Positions 36,065 through 49,093 of a DNA stretch of 64,000 nt are shown here, one piece after another. The stretch spans positions 124,001-188,000 of the forward strand of contig NZ_QXJP01000004.1 of NCBI RefSeq assembly GCF_004115085.1, written 5' to 3'. The number at the start of each line of letters is the position of its first letter. Within the stretch, counting starts at the first letter, position 1. The notes beneath the pieces are model-generated. The model worked only from the letters and a program-made list of their open reading frames with translations. It was not told the origin of the DNA and searched no databases. Source of the stretch: Longirhabdus pacifica. GTDB taxonomy: Bacteria; Bacillota; Bacilli; Paenibacillales; DSM-105158. The translations under genes and the position numbers were made by a program.

Positions 36065-37232
36065 CTTTTATCCTCCCGAATACTCCGCCGCCACCTTCGT
36101 TAACATCAAGCAGTCCTTTTCTAGCTTTTACAATATTGCTAGCTATGTCTTGCTTCACACATTCAGCTAATTTTTCATATGGAACACGATGAATGATATT
36201 CATTTCCGTGCCAAAATGATCTAGCAACTTTTCCAAAGTTTTTGAACCTACTCCTGGTATAAATGATAATGGTATATGTTGAAAATAAGGAGGGTGATGA
36301 CTAGCAATCTTAGGCTCCTTACGATCAGCTATCTTCAAAATACGATCCTTTACCCCACATACGATATGCTGACGGTGACATGTAGGACAGCCATCCGTAA
36401 TACCTTCTTCTCCAGTGAAGACAGTTCCACAACTTCTGCAGCACGTTCGATAGTACTTGCCTAGTTTAGGATTCAATCCATAATTTGCTGTTACCTTCCT
36501 TCCATCTTCTCTTTTGACACTTTTAACCCACTCTTGAAAATTAGCTTCCTTCAGTTGCAATTCATTATATTCTCTACCGATTTTACCTACAGAATGTGCA
36601 TCAGAATTACTTAGAAAAGTTACATCATCGAGTTCAGACAAATAAGAAGCCATTGTCGTATCTGCGCTCAGACCAAGTTCAACAGCGTGAATATGTTTCA
36701 TATCAAAAAGCTTTTGCATTTCATCGGTACCGCTTCCATATACACTCTTAAACGGAGTGAAAATATGTGCGGGAATAAACATGCCTCCCACATCTACTAT
36801 TTCTTGCTGGAGTTGTTTAGACGGCATGTACACCCGCTGTGAACTGAGATGCACGTTGGTCACATGAGAACGAAGCATGGTAGTAAACTGCTGTATTGTC
36901 TTCAAGTCTGGAAAGTATGCCAATACATGTACGGGACCCATGCCCGGTTCCTTCACTTCCATTTCACAACCTAGCAATAATGTCGTATTACGAAAGCGAA
37001 TGCCACCACCTGCAAGCTCATGCATCTCCCCTCTATTTATATAACTTTGCAACTCCGCTTGTACCCCCGGGGAATGACAATCAATGATCCCGATGATGTC
37101 CATCCCTTTGCGGTCCGAAGCTTCCTCTAGAATATTAAAAAGGGTAAGCTGCTTGCTTCCTGTTATTTTTACCGCTTGTCCCTTCTCGGTTACACCGATG
37201 TGAATGTGAAGATCAGCAAAATAACGGTTCAT
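36060..37232 (-). CDS. EndoQ-like PHP-domain DNA endonuclease
   Basis: A 390-residue protein of the endonuclease Q family (YqxK of B. subtilis). The N-terminal PHP metal site is visible (YFADLHIHIGV, IIDCHSPG, SNSDAHSVG), followed by a zinc finger with CRSCG and CPTCH and a helix-hairpin-helix region near the C-terminus (SFIPGVGSKTLEKLLDHFG). Archaeal and B. pumilus EndoQ nick DNA 5' of deaminated bases. Start ATG 37232 overlaps the nudF stop (ATGA). The pair combines nucleotide-pool hygiene with repair of deaminated DNA. Gly-rich end GGGGVFGRIKG. Confidence 0.85.
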   Translation of the reverse strand: MNRYFADLHIHIGVTEKGQAVKITGSKQLTLFNILEEASDRKGMDIIGIIDCHSPGVQAELQSYINRGEMHELAGGGIRFRNTTLLLGCEMEVKEPGMGPVHVLAYFPDLKTIQQFTTMLRSHVTNVHLSSQRVYMPSKQLQQEIVDVGGMFIPAHIFTPFKSVYGSGTDEMQKLFDMKHIHAVELGLSADTTMASYLSELDDVTFLSNSDAHSVGKIGREYNELQLKEANFQEWVKSVKREDGRKVTANYGLNPKLGKYYRTCCRSCGTVFTGEEGITDGCPTCHRQHIVCGVKDRILKIADRKEPKIASHHPPYFQHIPLSFIPGVGSKTLEKLLDHFGTEMNIIHRVPYEKLAECVKQDIASNIVKARKGLLDVNEGGGGVFGRIKG

Positions 37233-37789
37233 GTTAAGGTGCCTGTTAATATGTATTTCTCCCATGCATAAACGGCAAAAATGGTTTTAGCATCTTGAAT
37301 GTCTCCATCTGCGATATATTGTTTCGCCTGCTGCAATGTAATTTGATCACAATCTAGAAACTCATCATCGTCCAAATCCATCTCTCCGCTTAGGACTTCA
37401 TCCGTAAAGTACACATATATTTTTTCATCGGCAAAACCAGGCGAAGTATAAAATGAACTAATCAACGTCAACGATTGTGCGATAAATCCTGTTTCTTCTT
37501 CTAACTCCCTTTTTGCCGCCTTTTCCAATGCTTCTCCTGGATCAATCTTTCCTGCTGGAATTTCGATAATGCTTCGCTCTAATGCCTTACGGTATTGGTG
37601 AACGACGAGCATTTTATTATCTACAATAGCAAGCACAGCGACTGCACCAGGATGTTTTACTACTTCTCTTATCGATGTATTTCCGTTTGGCAACGATACA
37701 TGTTCCAGTTGCAACGAAATAACCTTTCCATCATATATCGGTTCAATTTGCGTTGTTTTCTCTTCATATTTGTTTTTGCGCTCATCCAT
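37229..37789 (-). CDS. nudF: ADP-ribose pyrophosphatase NudF
   Basis: A 186-residue Nudix hydrolase. The Nudix box is intact (GKIDPGEALEK then AAKRELEEETGF), and the ADP-ribose pyrophosphatase marker follows downstream (SPGFADEKIYVY). It hydrolyses ADP-ribose and related nucleotides. ATG 37789 has AAGGAGAG 7 nt upstream. Translationally coupled to the EndoQ-like gene. Confidence 0.93.
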   Translation of the reverse strand: MDERKNKYEEKTTQIEPIYDGKVISLQLEHVSLPNGNTSIREVVKHPGAVAVLAIVDNKMLVVHQYRKALERSIIEIPAGKIDPGEALEKAAKRELEEETGFIAQSLTLISSFYTSPGFADEKIYVYFTDEVLSGEMDLDDDEFLDCDQITLQQAKQYIADGDIQDAKTIFAVYAWEKYILTGTLT

Positions 37790-38004
37790 TTTCATTCTCT
37801 CCTTAACGGTAGTCATATTTTTTAGTGTTATTCATATACTCATTATAGTCATAGAGCGGACAATTGTCGCTGAGAAACTAAAGTCTGAAAAATGTAGAAT
37901 AAGCATGCGTTACTGCATTTTTATTTCATCATGATCCTAAGCAAGGTGAAAATGGGAATAATAAATGAAAATGGACTTAAAACCTTAAAAATGGAGGGAA
38001 TACA

Positions 38005-38172
38005 ATGATTAAAGTTCAATCCAAAAAAACGTTGTATCTAGTAGGAAAGTCCTGGCAAATTAAAGCTTATTTTAATCAATTAGTACGGACAAGCTCCCCT
38101 CATGTTAAGCTTTCCCAAGTATTAGATCCAAACCGTACTGAGCAGCAGCAGCGACTGCAGCAAAAAAAATAG
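38005..38172 (+). CDS. mciZ: MciZ-like FtsZ inhibitor
   Basis: A 55-residue protein with GGAGGG 6 nt before its ATG. The core LYLVGKSWQIKAYFNQLVRT aligns with B. subtilis MciZ (VLVGKAWEIRAKLKEYGRT), the mother-cell peptide that blocks FtsZ polymerisation during sporulation. It is longer than the 40-residue B. subtilis peptide through a Gln-rich tail (EQQQRLQQKK). The last 68 bp overlap, in antisense, the 3' end of the DUF3866 gene. Position next to nudF fits mciZ. Confidence 0.8.
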   Translation: MIKVQSKKTLYLVGKSWQIKAYFNQLVRTSSPHVKLSQVLDPNRTEQQQRLQQKK

Positions 38173-39256
38173 GATCATCTTGATACGTTCTACCCATTGA
38201 CGTTAGCGTCTTCGGATAATGCTCTATAGCTTGCAGCAGCTCATTTCCTGCTACTTCCATCCATTTTATGTGATGCAAAGGCATTAAAGCGTGGTCACTT
38301 AATTGTTGTCGCACGTACTGTGCTTTTTCCTGGTTCTGAATGTTCGGCATAGGGATAACGGCTTTTCTTAATGCTATCTCACTCATACTGTGTAAAACAT
38401 GATGGCTTATTCCATAGTGTCTTGACCTACCATCAGCAAAACTCATGCGAGGAATAACAATAGGCGTTCCCCCCAAAATTGAAACAGCATTGACCAGTTC
38501 TCCTGTTTCTATTCCACTATAACCATATTTTGTCCCTGTCCCAACACATCCGGGTCCCATGCAGCATATGATGATGTCTGCTTTACATATTACTTTTGCT
38601 GCCATAAGCGCAGTAAATTTATTTACTGTCTCCATATCCCCACCATATGCGTGACCGTATGTAATCGTATGGTTAACATATCCCAGTTGTTTTAAAGTCG
38701 CTACATGATCACTAAGCGAAAGCGGAAGCGCACCTCCATCAGACATGATATAGGCTATTTTAACATTTCTACTTGTTTTGGATTCCTGCTTTTTTAACCA
38801 GCAACATGCAATCGGCAACATACTATGTAATTCACCAATTAAAACTGGCATACGATTTAAATCTGTCTTCTCTTTTAACATCGCGTGATAGGGGCTATCC
38901 TGCTCTTCTGCAGTAAGTACACTTTGTTGATAAGGGGTATATCGCATTTTCATAATATGACCTAAATGCTTTTGTAAAAGTGGAGCGTCACATTCCTCTT
39001 TTTCATTTCTATCTTCTTTCTTATGTATCTGCACGTCTTTAACGACATGCATTACAAAATGATGGCCTCCGCTGCCAAGTTTTAATTTTTCTGCTGTCGT
39101 ATTTAACACGACGTCGTCATCTATCTTTAACTTCCCAAATGTATCACTATAATGCAATGCAGTATGTACACCACTCTTCATCGTTACTTCTACTGTTTGG
39201 AGACCCTCACGTTCCGCTATAATGCCTGTAACTTTACCATATTCCATATGTAACAT
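38105..39256 (-). CDS. DUF3866 family protein
   Basis: A 383-residue cytoplasmic protein of unknown function. Recognised from IAYIMSDGGALPLSLSDHV, ICCMGPGCVGTGTKYGYSGI and PRMSFADGRSRHYGISHHVL, which are strongly conserved in Bacilli. The N-terminal ~100 residues form a small beta-rich domain. ATG 39256 has GGGAG 7 nt upstream. Convergent with and overlapping mciZ. The conserved Cys and Gly motifs look catalytic, but no activity is known. Confidence 0.85.
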   Translation of the reverse strand: MLHMEYGKVTGIIAEREGLQTVEVTMKSGVHTALHYSDTFGKLKIDDDVVLNTTAEKLKLGSGGHHFVMHVVKDVQIHKKEDRNEKEECDAPLLQKHLGHIMKMRYTPYQQSVLTAEEQDSPYHAMLKEKTDLNRMPVLIGELHSMLPIACCWLKKQESKTSRNVKIAYIMSDGGALPLSLSDHVATLKQLGYVNHTITYGHAYGGDMETVNKFTALMAAKVICKADIIICCMGPGCVGTGTKYGYSGIETGELVNAVSILGGTPIVIPRMSFADGRSRHYGISHHVLHSMSEIALRKAVIPMPNIQNQEKAQYVRQQLSDHALMPLHHIKWMEVAGNELLQAIEHYPKTLTSMGRTYQDDPIFFAAVAAAAQYGLDLILGKA

Positions 39257-39359
39257 ATGTCTACTCCCTTTATTTACATACGATAATCACCTTAATGTAC
39301 AACAGCCCAGCTGAAACACTTTATTTTATTGTTATTAACAATTACAGCGTTTTATATCA

Positions 39360-39418
39360 TTGACAATAAAAATAACCAATGGTTATAATATAACCAACGG
39401 TTACTAACCATCGGTTAT
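39360..39418 (+). promoter_or_regulatory. Promoter with three TetR operators
   Basis: TTGACA (39360-39365) and TATAAT (39384-39389) are 18 bp apart. Three palindromic boxes follow the pattern ATAACCAnYGGTTAT: 39372-39386 (ATAACCAATGGTTAT, within the spacer and -10), 39390-39404 and 39404-39418 (both at or after the start point). A repressor bound there would block transcription. The gene downstream encodes a TetR protein, so autoregulation is likely. Confidence 0.85.
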
Positions 39419-39452
39419 TTCTTTAATATGAAAAGAAAAGGAGAGCAACTTC

Positions 39453-40079
39453 ATGCAGCAAAAACAACGGTCACAACAGACGAAACTAGCCATAGAAATT
39501 GCAGCAGCAAAACTATTTGCAGCTAAAGGCTTCAATCATGTGACCATTCGGGAAATCGCAAAAGAAGCGGAGTGCTCTCACACCACCATCTATTTGTACT
39601 ACAAAGATAAAGAGCAATTATTGCTACACATCTCGAAACAGCCATTAAACAAGCTTAAAACAGATATGTTTCACATGCTGCATCATAAAACGATGCAACG
39701 TGATTCAATCATAGAGGATATAAGTTTATTGTTTATTACATTTTGCTTTACACATAAGGATGTATACACCATTTTTTTCACAGAAAACGCTGAACGAGTA
39801 GATGAACATAGTACTTCTGCCTTAACTTTATTGCGAAATAATATTTTTGATCAACTACAACAAGCACTTCAGCTATCTCTTTCACTACAACCTGATGATG
39901 CTCAGTTGCTCTCTTTTACTAGAATATACTTTTACATGTTGTGGGGGTTAATTACTACCTACCAACATAGCAAGGAAACTCCGCAACAATTATTAAGTAG
40001 ACTTGAGGCAACATTTAAGGAATCTTTCCATCTGTTATTACTTGGTTTTAAACAAAAGTTAGAAACGAGGAACAAGTGA
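39453..40079 (+). CDS. TetR family transcriptional regulator
   Basis: A 208-residue TetR-type repressor with a canonical N-terminal helix-turn-helix (AAKLFAAKGFNHVTIREIAK, CSHTTIYLYYKDKEQLLLH). The C-terminal domain is of the all-helical ligand-binding type. AAGGAGAG lies upstream of the ATG. It overlaps the next gene by 1 nt and sits behind a promoter with three matching operators, so it probably controls itself and the hydrolase. Confidence 0.9.
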   Translation: MQQKQRSQQTKLAIEIAAAKLFAAKGFNHVTIREIAKEAECSHTTIYLYYKDKEQLLLHISKQPLNKLKTDMFHMLHHKTMQRDSIIEDISLLFITFCFTHKDVYTIFFTENAERVDEHSTSALTLLRNNIFDQLQQALQLSLSLQPDDAQLLSFTRIYFYMLWGLITTYQHSKETPQQLLSRLEATFKESFHLLLLGFKQKLETRNK

Positions 40080-40789
40080 TGAGAGTAAAAGTTAGCAAAA
40101 TCTCGAAACATATATGGAGTTTAAAAAGTTGGATGCTCATTCCTATACACGTATGGCTTGTTCAAAGTAAAGAAGGCATGGTTTTAGTGGATGCAGGAAT
40201 TAGTAATATGGCCAAAGGAATAGTAAAAGCAATAGAACAGCATCATCAAGGGGAACTGCAGGCTATTCTTCTAACACATGGTCACTCCGATCATGTGGGC
40301 GCCATTGATAAAATAAGGACAACATACCCTGTACCTGTTTATGCACATCATGATGAATTGACATACATGGAAGGAGAAAATCCTTATCCTAGAAGAAAAA
40401 AAGCCCAACAAACCGTACAAAAAGGTTTAACAACATCATTGCCCTCACATCAACATACTGGAGCGTTGATGTCCTTATTTGGACTGACTCCCTATCATAC
40501 CCCTGGACATTCTCCAGGTCATGTCGTCTACTACCATCATGAAGATAATGTGCTGCTAGCTGGAGATTTATTTATTTCGAAGAAAAGGCAACTTCATCGC
40601 CCGATGCCTATGTTTACAGCAGATATGAAGCAGGCGGTCAAAAGCAGTACGATCATCGAACAGTTGCAACCGAAAAGATTAGAAATTTGTCACGGTGAGG
40701 CGATACACCATCCAGCAGAGCAATTGGACACGTATATACAGAACACGTGCAAAACATTTTCTATCCCTGTGGAGACTATTTACAGTTAG
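40079..40789 (+). CDS. MBL-fold metallo-hydrolase
   Basis: A 236-residue metallo-beta-lactamase-fold hydrolase. The first metal motif is HGHSDHVGAI, the next ligands are in HTPGHSPGHVV and DLFI, and the last His in ICHGEAIHHP, so both metal sites are intact. Substrate unknown; relatives hydrolyse thioesters, lactones or act as glyoxalase II-like enzymes. ATG 40079 has GAGG 8 nt upstream. Operon with the TetR gene. A weak palindrome (CCATTTAT-T-ATAAATGG) follows at about 40861. Confidence 0.85.
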   Translation: MRVKVSKISKHIWSLKSWMLIPIHVWLVQSKEGMVLVDAGISNMAKGIVKAIEQHHQGELQAILLTHGHSDHVGAIDKIRTTYPVPVYAHHDELTYMEGENPYPRRKKAQQTVQKGLTTSLPSHQHTGALMSLFGLTPYHTPGHSPGHVVYYHHEDNVLLAGDLFISKKRQLHRPMPMFTADMKQAVKSSTIIEQLQPKRLEICHGEAIHHPAEQLDTYIQNTCKTFSIPVETIYS

Positions 40790-40937
40790 GATTGTGCACG
40801 ATGAATAAACGAATGAGATGCTAGGTATTTACATCTTAATATATTTGCCACTACTATCTGTCCATTTATTATAAATGGGCTTATTTCTGTTGTATCTTCC
40901 CCCACTCCATTTGCATCAATTTCTGCTTCAAACCATA

Positions 40938-40982
40938 GGTACCCAAGCAAAATTCATTTCCATACATACACTGTACTAGCTT
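40938..40982 (+). promoter_or_regulatory. Conserved upstream element of collagen-like gene 1
   Basis: GGTACCCAAGCAA...CATACACT...TACTAGCTTAATAAAA is shared almost exactly with the element before collagen-like gene 3 (43739-43786). CATACACT resembles the -10 of mother-cell sigma factors E and K (CATACA-T type). The -35 is not clear. A sporulation promoter fits the surface-protein nature of the genes. Confidence 0.5.
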
Positions 40983-40987
40983 AATAA

Positions 40988-43724
<2,737 letters not shown>

Positions 43725-43738
43725 TTTATTTCAAGGTG

Positions 43739-43786
43739 GGGTACCCAAGCAATTTTCATTGTTACACATACAATATACTAGCTTCA
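43739..43786 (+). promoter_or_regulatory. Conserved upstream element of collagen-like gene 3
   Basis: Same element as upstream of gene 1: GGTACCCAAGC, CATACAAT (43767-43774) and TACTAGCTTCATAAAA, then GGAGGTA and a TTG start. The CATACAAT core resembles a sigma-E/sigma-K -10 box. It directly follows the terminator of gene 2, so gene 3 seems to have its own promoter. Confidence 0.5.
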
Positions 43787-43789
43787 TAA

Positions 43790-45152
<1,363 letters not shown>

Positions 45153-45159
45153 CTCTACT

Positions 45160-45786
45160 TTAACTTAAAGGTTTATAACCAAGCTGATGAAGTTTATAGG
45201 CGATCAGCTCGTAACCAGGACCATTCGGATGAAAACGATCTGCGGAGAGCAATTGGCTCTCGTTTCCTTTAAAAGCAGTATACACATCTGCCATCTTACT
45301 GCATTTATTTTGAAATTTAGCAATGTAAAGATTAAATTGCTTCACCCAATGTTTTGCCATTTTAATTTGTGGAAATGGATTGTATAGATTCATCGTTCGA
45401 ATTATATAAGGGACATTACTCTCACGCTTTAACTGATTAATGATGCCAATTAAATCACCAAAGTTCCCTTTGCAACTAGATAGAGAAGGGCGAAATGGAT
45501 CTTTTTTCTCCTTCGATATATATAATTTTGCCGCATTAATCAGATCGTTACCACCCGCGCTTATCGTAATGATGTTTGCTGATCTTATTTCTTCTCGAGC
45601 TTGTTTATTTTTTTTTATAATAACAAGTAAATCTCCTGTTGTTGCACCAGATACAGCAATGTCATACAATAAAATATTTCTATTGAAATATTGCTGTGCC
45701 ATCGATCTATAAATAGGGACAAAACCTCCCCCTAATATATCTCCCACACCAACGGTCAATGAGTCCCCTAAAGCTACATATTTCAT
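45160..45786 (-). CDS. SGNH/GDSL hydrolase
   Basis: A 208-residue GDSL-family esterase or lipase without a signal peptide. Block I is VALGDSLTVGVGD (catalytic Ser), block III SAGGNDL (oxyanion Asn), and block V DRFHPNGPGY (Asp and His). Length and lack of secretion signal resemble LipC (YcsK), a spore-associated phospholipase of B. subtilis; this is a suggestion from family resemblance. It is convergent with the spore-surface collagen genes. Confidence 0.85.
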   Translation of the reverse strand: MKYVALGDSLTVGVGDILGGGFVPIYRSMAQQYFNRNILLYDIAVSGATTGDLLVIIKKNKQAREEIRSANIITISAGGNDLINAAKLYISKEKKDPFRPSLSSCKGNFGDLIGIINQLKRESNVPYIIRTMNLYNPFPQIKMAKHWVKQFNLYIAKFQNKCSKMADVYTAFKGNESQLLSADRFHPNGPGYELIAYKLHQLGYKPLS

Positions 45787-45913
45787 ATTTCACATCCTCC
45801 CGATGCTACTAAATTAATGAAAATATATGCGAGAGACTCTCGTTTATGCACCTGTATTTTAACGATGTAAACTGGTATGATGCAAGATCAACAATAAATG
45901 ATGTCCACTGTCT

Positions 45914-47083
45914 CTAAACAGTATGAATTTGAATCCTATTTGCTGCTTGTTTCGCTCGATCCCTTGCTTGTTCTATCGTATTTCCTTTTGCAAGTGCAAC
46001 GCCCATTCTTCTGCCTACTTTCGTTATTGGTTTACCAAATAATCTAAGTTGACTGCTTGGGACTTGTAATGCTTGTTCCATGCCGGTGAATCTGTACCCA
46101 TCACTCACCTCTTTTGCTTTAATGACAGCACTAGCACTAGGTGTCTGGACTTCGATGTTTTCCACAGGGTAGCCTAATATGGCTCTCACATGCAGTGCAA
46201 ATTCAGACTGATCCTGGCTTACCATCGTGACCATGCCCGTATCATGAGGACGAGGTGAGATTTCGCTAAATATTACTCCATCTTCAGTAAGAAAGAGTTC
46301 CACACCAAATAATCCGTATCCACCTAGTTCCTCTGTCATTTTACGTGCCATCTCTTGTGCTTGATCTAGTTGCGCTTTTGACATAGGGTGAGGTTGCCAC
46401 GATTCAACATAGTCACCTTGTTGTTGGATATGACCGATAGGTGGGCAGAAGAATGTCCCGTTCACCGCCCTTACTGTCAGCAAGGTAATTTCCGATTCAA
46501 AATGTACGAATTGCTCTATAATGACACGCTCGCCTTTCCCACGCTTATCACTCTGTGCCAGTTGCCAGGCCTTTTCAATATCCCCTTCACTTTTAATGAC
46601 ACTTTGTCCTTTACCTGAAGAAGACATGATTGGTTTGACGACACATGGCATGCCCATCTCATTCACCGCTTGAATAAGTTGTTCTAACGTTTCTGCAAAA
46701 CGGTAATTCGCTGTCGGCAAATCTAGTTTTTCGCTTGCTAGTCTTCTAATTCCTTCTCTATTCATCGTTAAATATGCGGCTTTCGCTGTAGGAATGACAT
46801 GGTAATCTTCTTCCTCTAGTTTTAAACATTCCTCCGTTGCGATTGCTTCTATTTCAGGTACTATAAAATCTGGTTTTTCCTTTTCTATGACATGACGCAA
46901 CTGTACTGCATCTAGCATATCAATCACATGAGAACGATGAGCGACGTGCATAGCAGGTGCATGATCATAAGCATCGACAGCAACAACTTCCACTCCAAGA
47001 CGCTGTGCTTCTATTGCTACTTCTTTCCCTAATTCCCCTGACCCAAGCAACAATATTTTTTTAGTACGGTAATTACCGAACAT
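45914..47083 (-). CDS. purT: Formate-dependent GAR transformylase
   Basis: A 389-residue PurT, an ATP-grasp enzyme that makes formylglycinamide ribonucleotide from GAR, formate and ATP in purine synthesis. ATP-grasp motifs [26 protein letters not shown] and [15 protein letters not shown] are intact, and the N-terminal [20 protein letters not shown] is typical. ATG 47083 has GAGG 7 nt upstream; a start six codons earlier would include that site. It stands apart from the glycan locus, behind a terminator. Confidence 0.95.
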   Translation of the reverse strand: MFGNYRTKKILLLGSGELGKEVAIEAQRLGVEVVAVDAYDHAPAMHVAHRSHVIDMLDAVQLRHVIEKEKPDFIVPEIEAIATEECLKLEEEDYHVIPTAKAAYLTMNREGIRRLASEKLDLPTANYRFAETLEQLIQAVNEMGMPCVVKPIMSSSGKGQSVIKSEGDIEKAWQLAQSDKRGKGERVIIEQFVHFESEITLLTVRAVNGTFFCPPIGHIQQQGDYVESWQPHPMSKAQLDQAQEMARKMTEELGGYGLFGVELFLTEDGVIFSEISPRPHDTGMVTMVSQDQSEFALHVRAILGYPVENIEVQTPSASAVIKAKEVSDGYRFTGMEQALQVPSSQLRLFGKPITKVGRRMGVALAKGNTIEQARDRAKQAANRIQIHTV

Positions 47084-47163
47084 TAGATCACCTCTTATCA
47101 TATAATATTCGTGTTTTAATATTATCTTACTGCAATTTAGTGTGCCTTACAAGATATTTGCAT

Positions 47164-47190
47164 AAAAAAACCTCCCTTAAATTGGAGGTC
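47164..47190 (-). terminator. Terminator of the glycan operon
   Basis: On the minus strand ACCTCC and GGAGGT form a short stem followed by TTTTTTT, 28 bp after the stop of the last kinase gene. It closes the carbohydrate locus before purT. Confidence 0.8.
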
Positions 47191-47217
47191 AGATAAGTAT
47201 ACTGCGTGATCATTTTT

Positions 47218-48102
47218 TTAAGATGTCTCGTCATAAGCTTGTTGTGCAATTGCCATTGCGCCTTTAATTCCTGCATTGTCTTCCAATTGTGGAGGTACAA
47301 TGTAATCAGCAATTTTTTCAGAAGTTAACTGTGAAAAGAAAACGTAGTCGTTTAGTTTTTGCTGTACTTGGTGATGAATAAGTGGAAATAACTGTCGTTG
47401 TTTCATTACACCCCCGCCCATAATAATTTTTTTGGGAGCTAGCGTTAAGATGTAGTTCACAAGTGCTTCCGATAAATAAAACGCTTCTAATTCCCATACT
47501 TTATGATCTTCCTGTAATTCGACTCCTTTCTTGCCCCAACGAGCTTCAATGGCTGGCCCTGCTGCTAAGCCTTCTAAACAGTCTGTATGATATGGACATC
47601 CACCTTTATACGTATCGTCATGACGTCTGCGTACAAGTATATGTCCCATTTCTGGATGCGAAATACCTTTGAGCATCTGTCCATCCACCACTGCACCTGC
47701 TCCAATACCTGTTCCAACCGTAATATACAAACAGTTTTGTAATCCGGCAGCTGCACCCCATTTACTCTCTGCTAATGCGGCTGCATTCACATCTGTATCT
47801 AGTCCAATAGGTACGTTCCAGCGCAACTTTGCTGCACCAAAAAGGTCAAAATGCTTCCACGCTAACTTCGGTGTATTCATGATATGACCGTATGTTGCAC
47901 TTGAAGGATCTAGATCCACTGGTCCAAATGAGCCAATGCCAATGGCAGAAACGTCCTTGCCTTCAAAAAAGTGTTCACACCCTGCTAATGTTTCCTCCGG
48001 TGTAGTCGTTGGTAGAGAGAGTCTCTCTAAAATGTCTCCTTTTTCATTTCCGATCCCACATACGAATTTTGTTCCTCCCGCTTCTATCGAACCAAATAGC
48101 AT
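47218..48102 (-). CDS. ROK family fructokinase/mannokinase-type sugar kinase (GmuE-like)
   Basis: A 294-residue ROK kinase. ATP motif MLFGSIEAGGTKFVCGIG, DVNAAALAE catalytic region and the zinc-binding CPYHTDCLEG are present. It closely resembles B. subtilis GmuE (YdhR), a fructokinase encoded with glucomannan genes. In this operon a mannose-phosphorylating role is plausible. RBS GGGAGGAG. Last gene of the locus. Confidence 0.85.
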   Translation of the reverse strand: MLFGSIEAGGTKFVCGIGNEKGDILERLSLPTTTPEETLAGCEHFFEGKDVSAIGIGSFGPVDLDPSSATYGHIMNTPKLAWKHFDLFGAAKLRWNVPIGLDTDVNAAALAESKWGAAAGLQNCLYITVGTGIGAGAVVDGQMLKGISHPEMGHILVRRRHDDTYKGGCPYHTDCLEGLAAGPAIEARWGKKGVELQEDHKVWELEAFYLSEALVNYILTLAPKKIIMGGGVMKQRQLFPLIHHQVQQKLNDYVFFSQLTSEKIADYIVPPQLEDNAGIKGAMAIAQQAYDETS

Positions 48103-48129
48103 GTGTATACTCCTCCCTGTTGCGTTAGC

Positions 48130-49062
48130 TTATATTTGAAAGTCATTTATGGTTGGTAATTTCGCTTGCATCTTTAAAAAGTGATACAACGCCCCAACCA
48201 GTCCCGCTTGATTATAAAATCTACAATGTTCCAATTCCATCCACTCTAGTAATGTAGGAGCAATGTTGGTCACTCTATCTTTTATGGGATGTAGAAATGA
48301 AGGTTGCTGGCTAATCCCGCCACCAATGATGATTTTTTCTGGTGCAATACTATGCGCTATATTGCAAATGCCAACCGCCAAAGCATTATAGAGCGCATCC
48401 AACTCTTTACGTACATCTTTATGCTGGGCTTCATATAGCTTAAATACTTCCTGACCTGTGACATGTATATTTTTTTTGCGAAGACGATCTAGTAAATTCC
48501 ATGTCGATCCCAATCTACTTAATGTCTCTGTATGGATCACGTTAGCAAGTTGCTCTGGTAAAGTGTAAGACGGATTATGCAGCATCATGAGACCAACTTC
48601 CCCTGCCATACCTCTTTTCCCACGATAAATATCACCGTTTAAAAAAAGTGCACCACCAATCCCTGTACCCACTGTAATGCAAATGAAGTTGTTCACATCT
48701 ATAGCGTTTCCTTGCCATTTTTCAGCTAATGCAGCACAATGTGCATCATTCTCACATTCAATAGGCAAGCCAACGGATGCAAGTTTTTCTTTCATATTTT
48801 GTCCCATAAAATCCATGACTGATCCCGTATAATACACATGACCAGTATGAATGTCTACCGCGCCCGGTACACTTAAAGCGACTCCTTTTACTTTATAATT
48901 TATTTTATCTTGTTCTATTTGATCCGTAAGTATTTTATATATTTCATCATTACCTGGCTTAGGTGTTTGCATTTTATTCTCACTGTGAAAGTTGCCCTGC
49001 TCATCTATGACGGCATGTTTTACAGAAGTGCCACCAATATCAAATACAGCATAGTATGTCAT
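48130..49062 (-). CDS. ROK family sugar kinase
   Basis: A 310-residue ROK kinase without the usual CxCGxxGC zinc motif. N-terminal phosphate loop AVFDIGGTSVKHAVIDEQG, catalytic ENDAHCAALAEKWQG and ITVGTGIGGALFLNG are intact. Substrate unknown; in this operon GlcNAc, mannose or a released disaccharide is plausible. ATG 49062 is chosen; an ATG five codons upstream directly abuts an AAGGAGG site, so it is less likely. Confidence 0.8.
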   Translation of the reverse strand: MTYYAVFDIGGTSVKHAVIDEQGNFHSENKMQTPKPGNDEIYKILTDQIEQDKINYKVKGVALSVPGAVDIHTGHVYYTGSVMDFMGQNMKEKLASVGLPIECENDAHCAALAEKWQGNAIDVNNFICITVGTGIGGALFLNGDIYRGKRGMAGEVGLMMLHNPSYTLPEQLANVIHTETLSRLGSTWNLLDRLRKKNIHVTGQEVFKLYEAQHKDVRKELDALYNALAVGICNIAHSIAPEKIIIGGGISQQPSFLHPIKDRVTNIAPTLLEWMELEHCRFYNQAGLVGALYHFLKMQAKLPTINDFQI

Positions 49063-49093
49063 GATGTCCTGTCGCATCCTCCTTCATCTTAAC

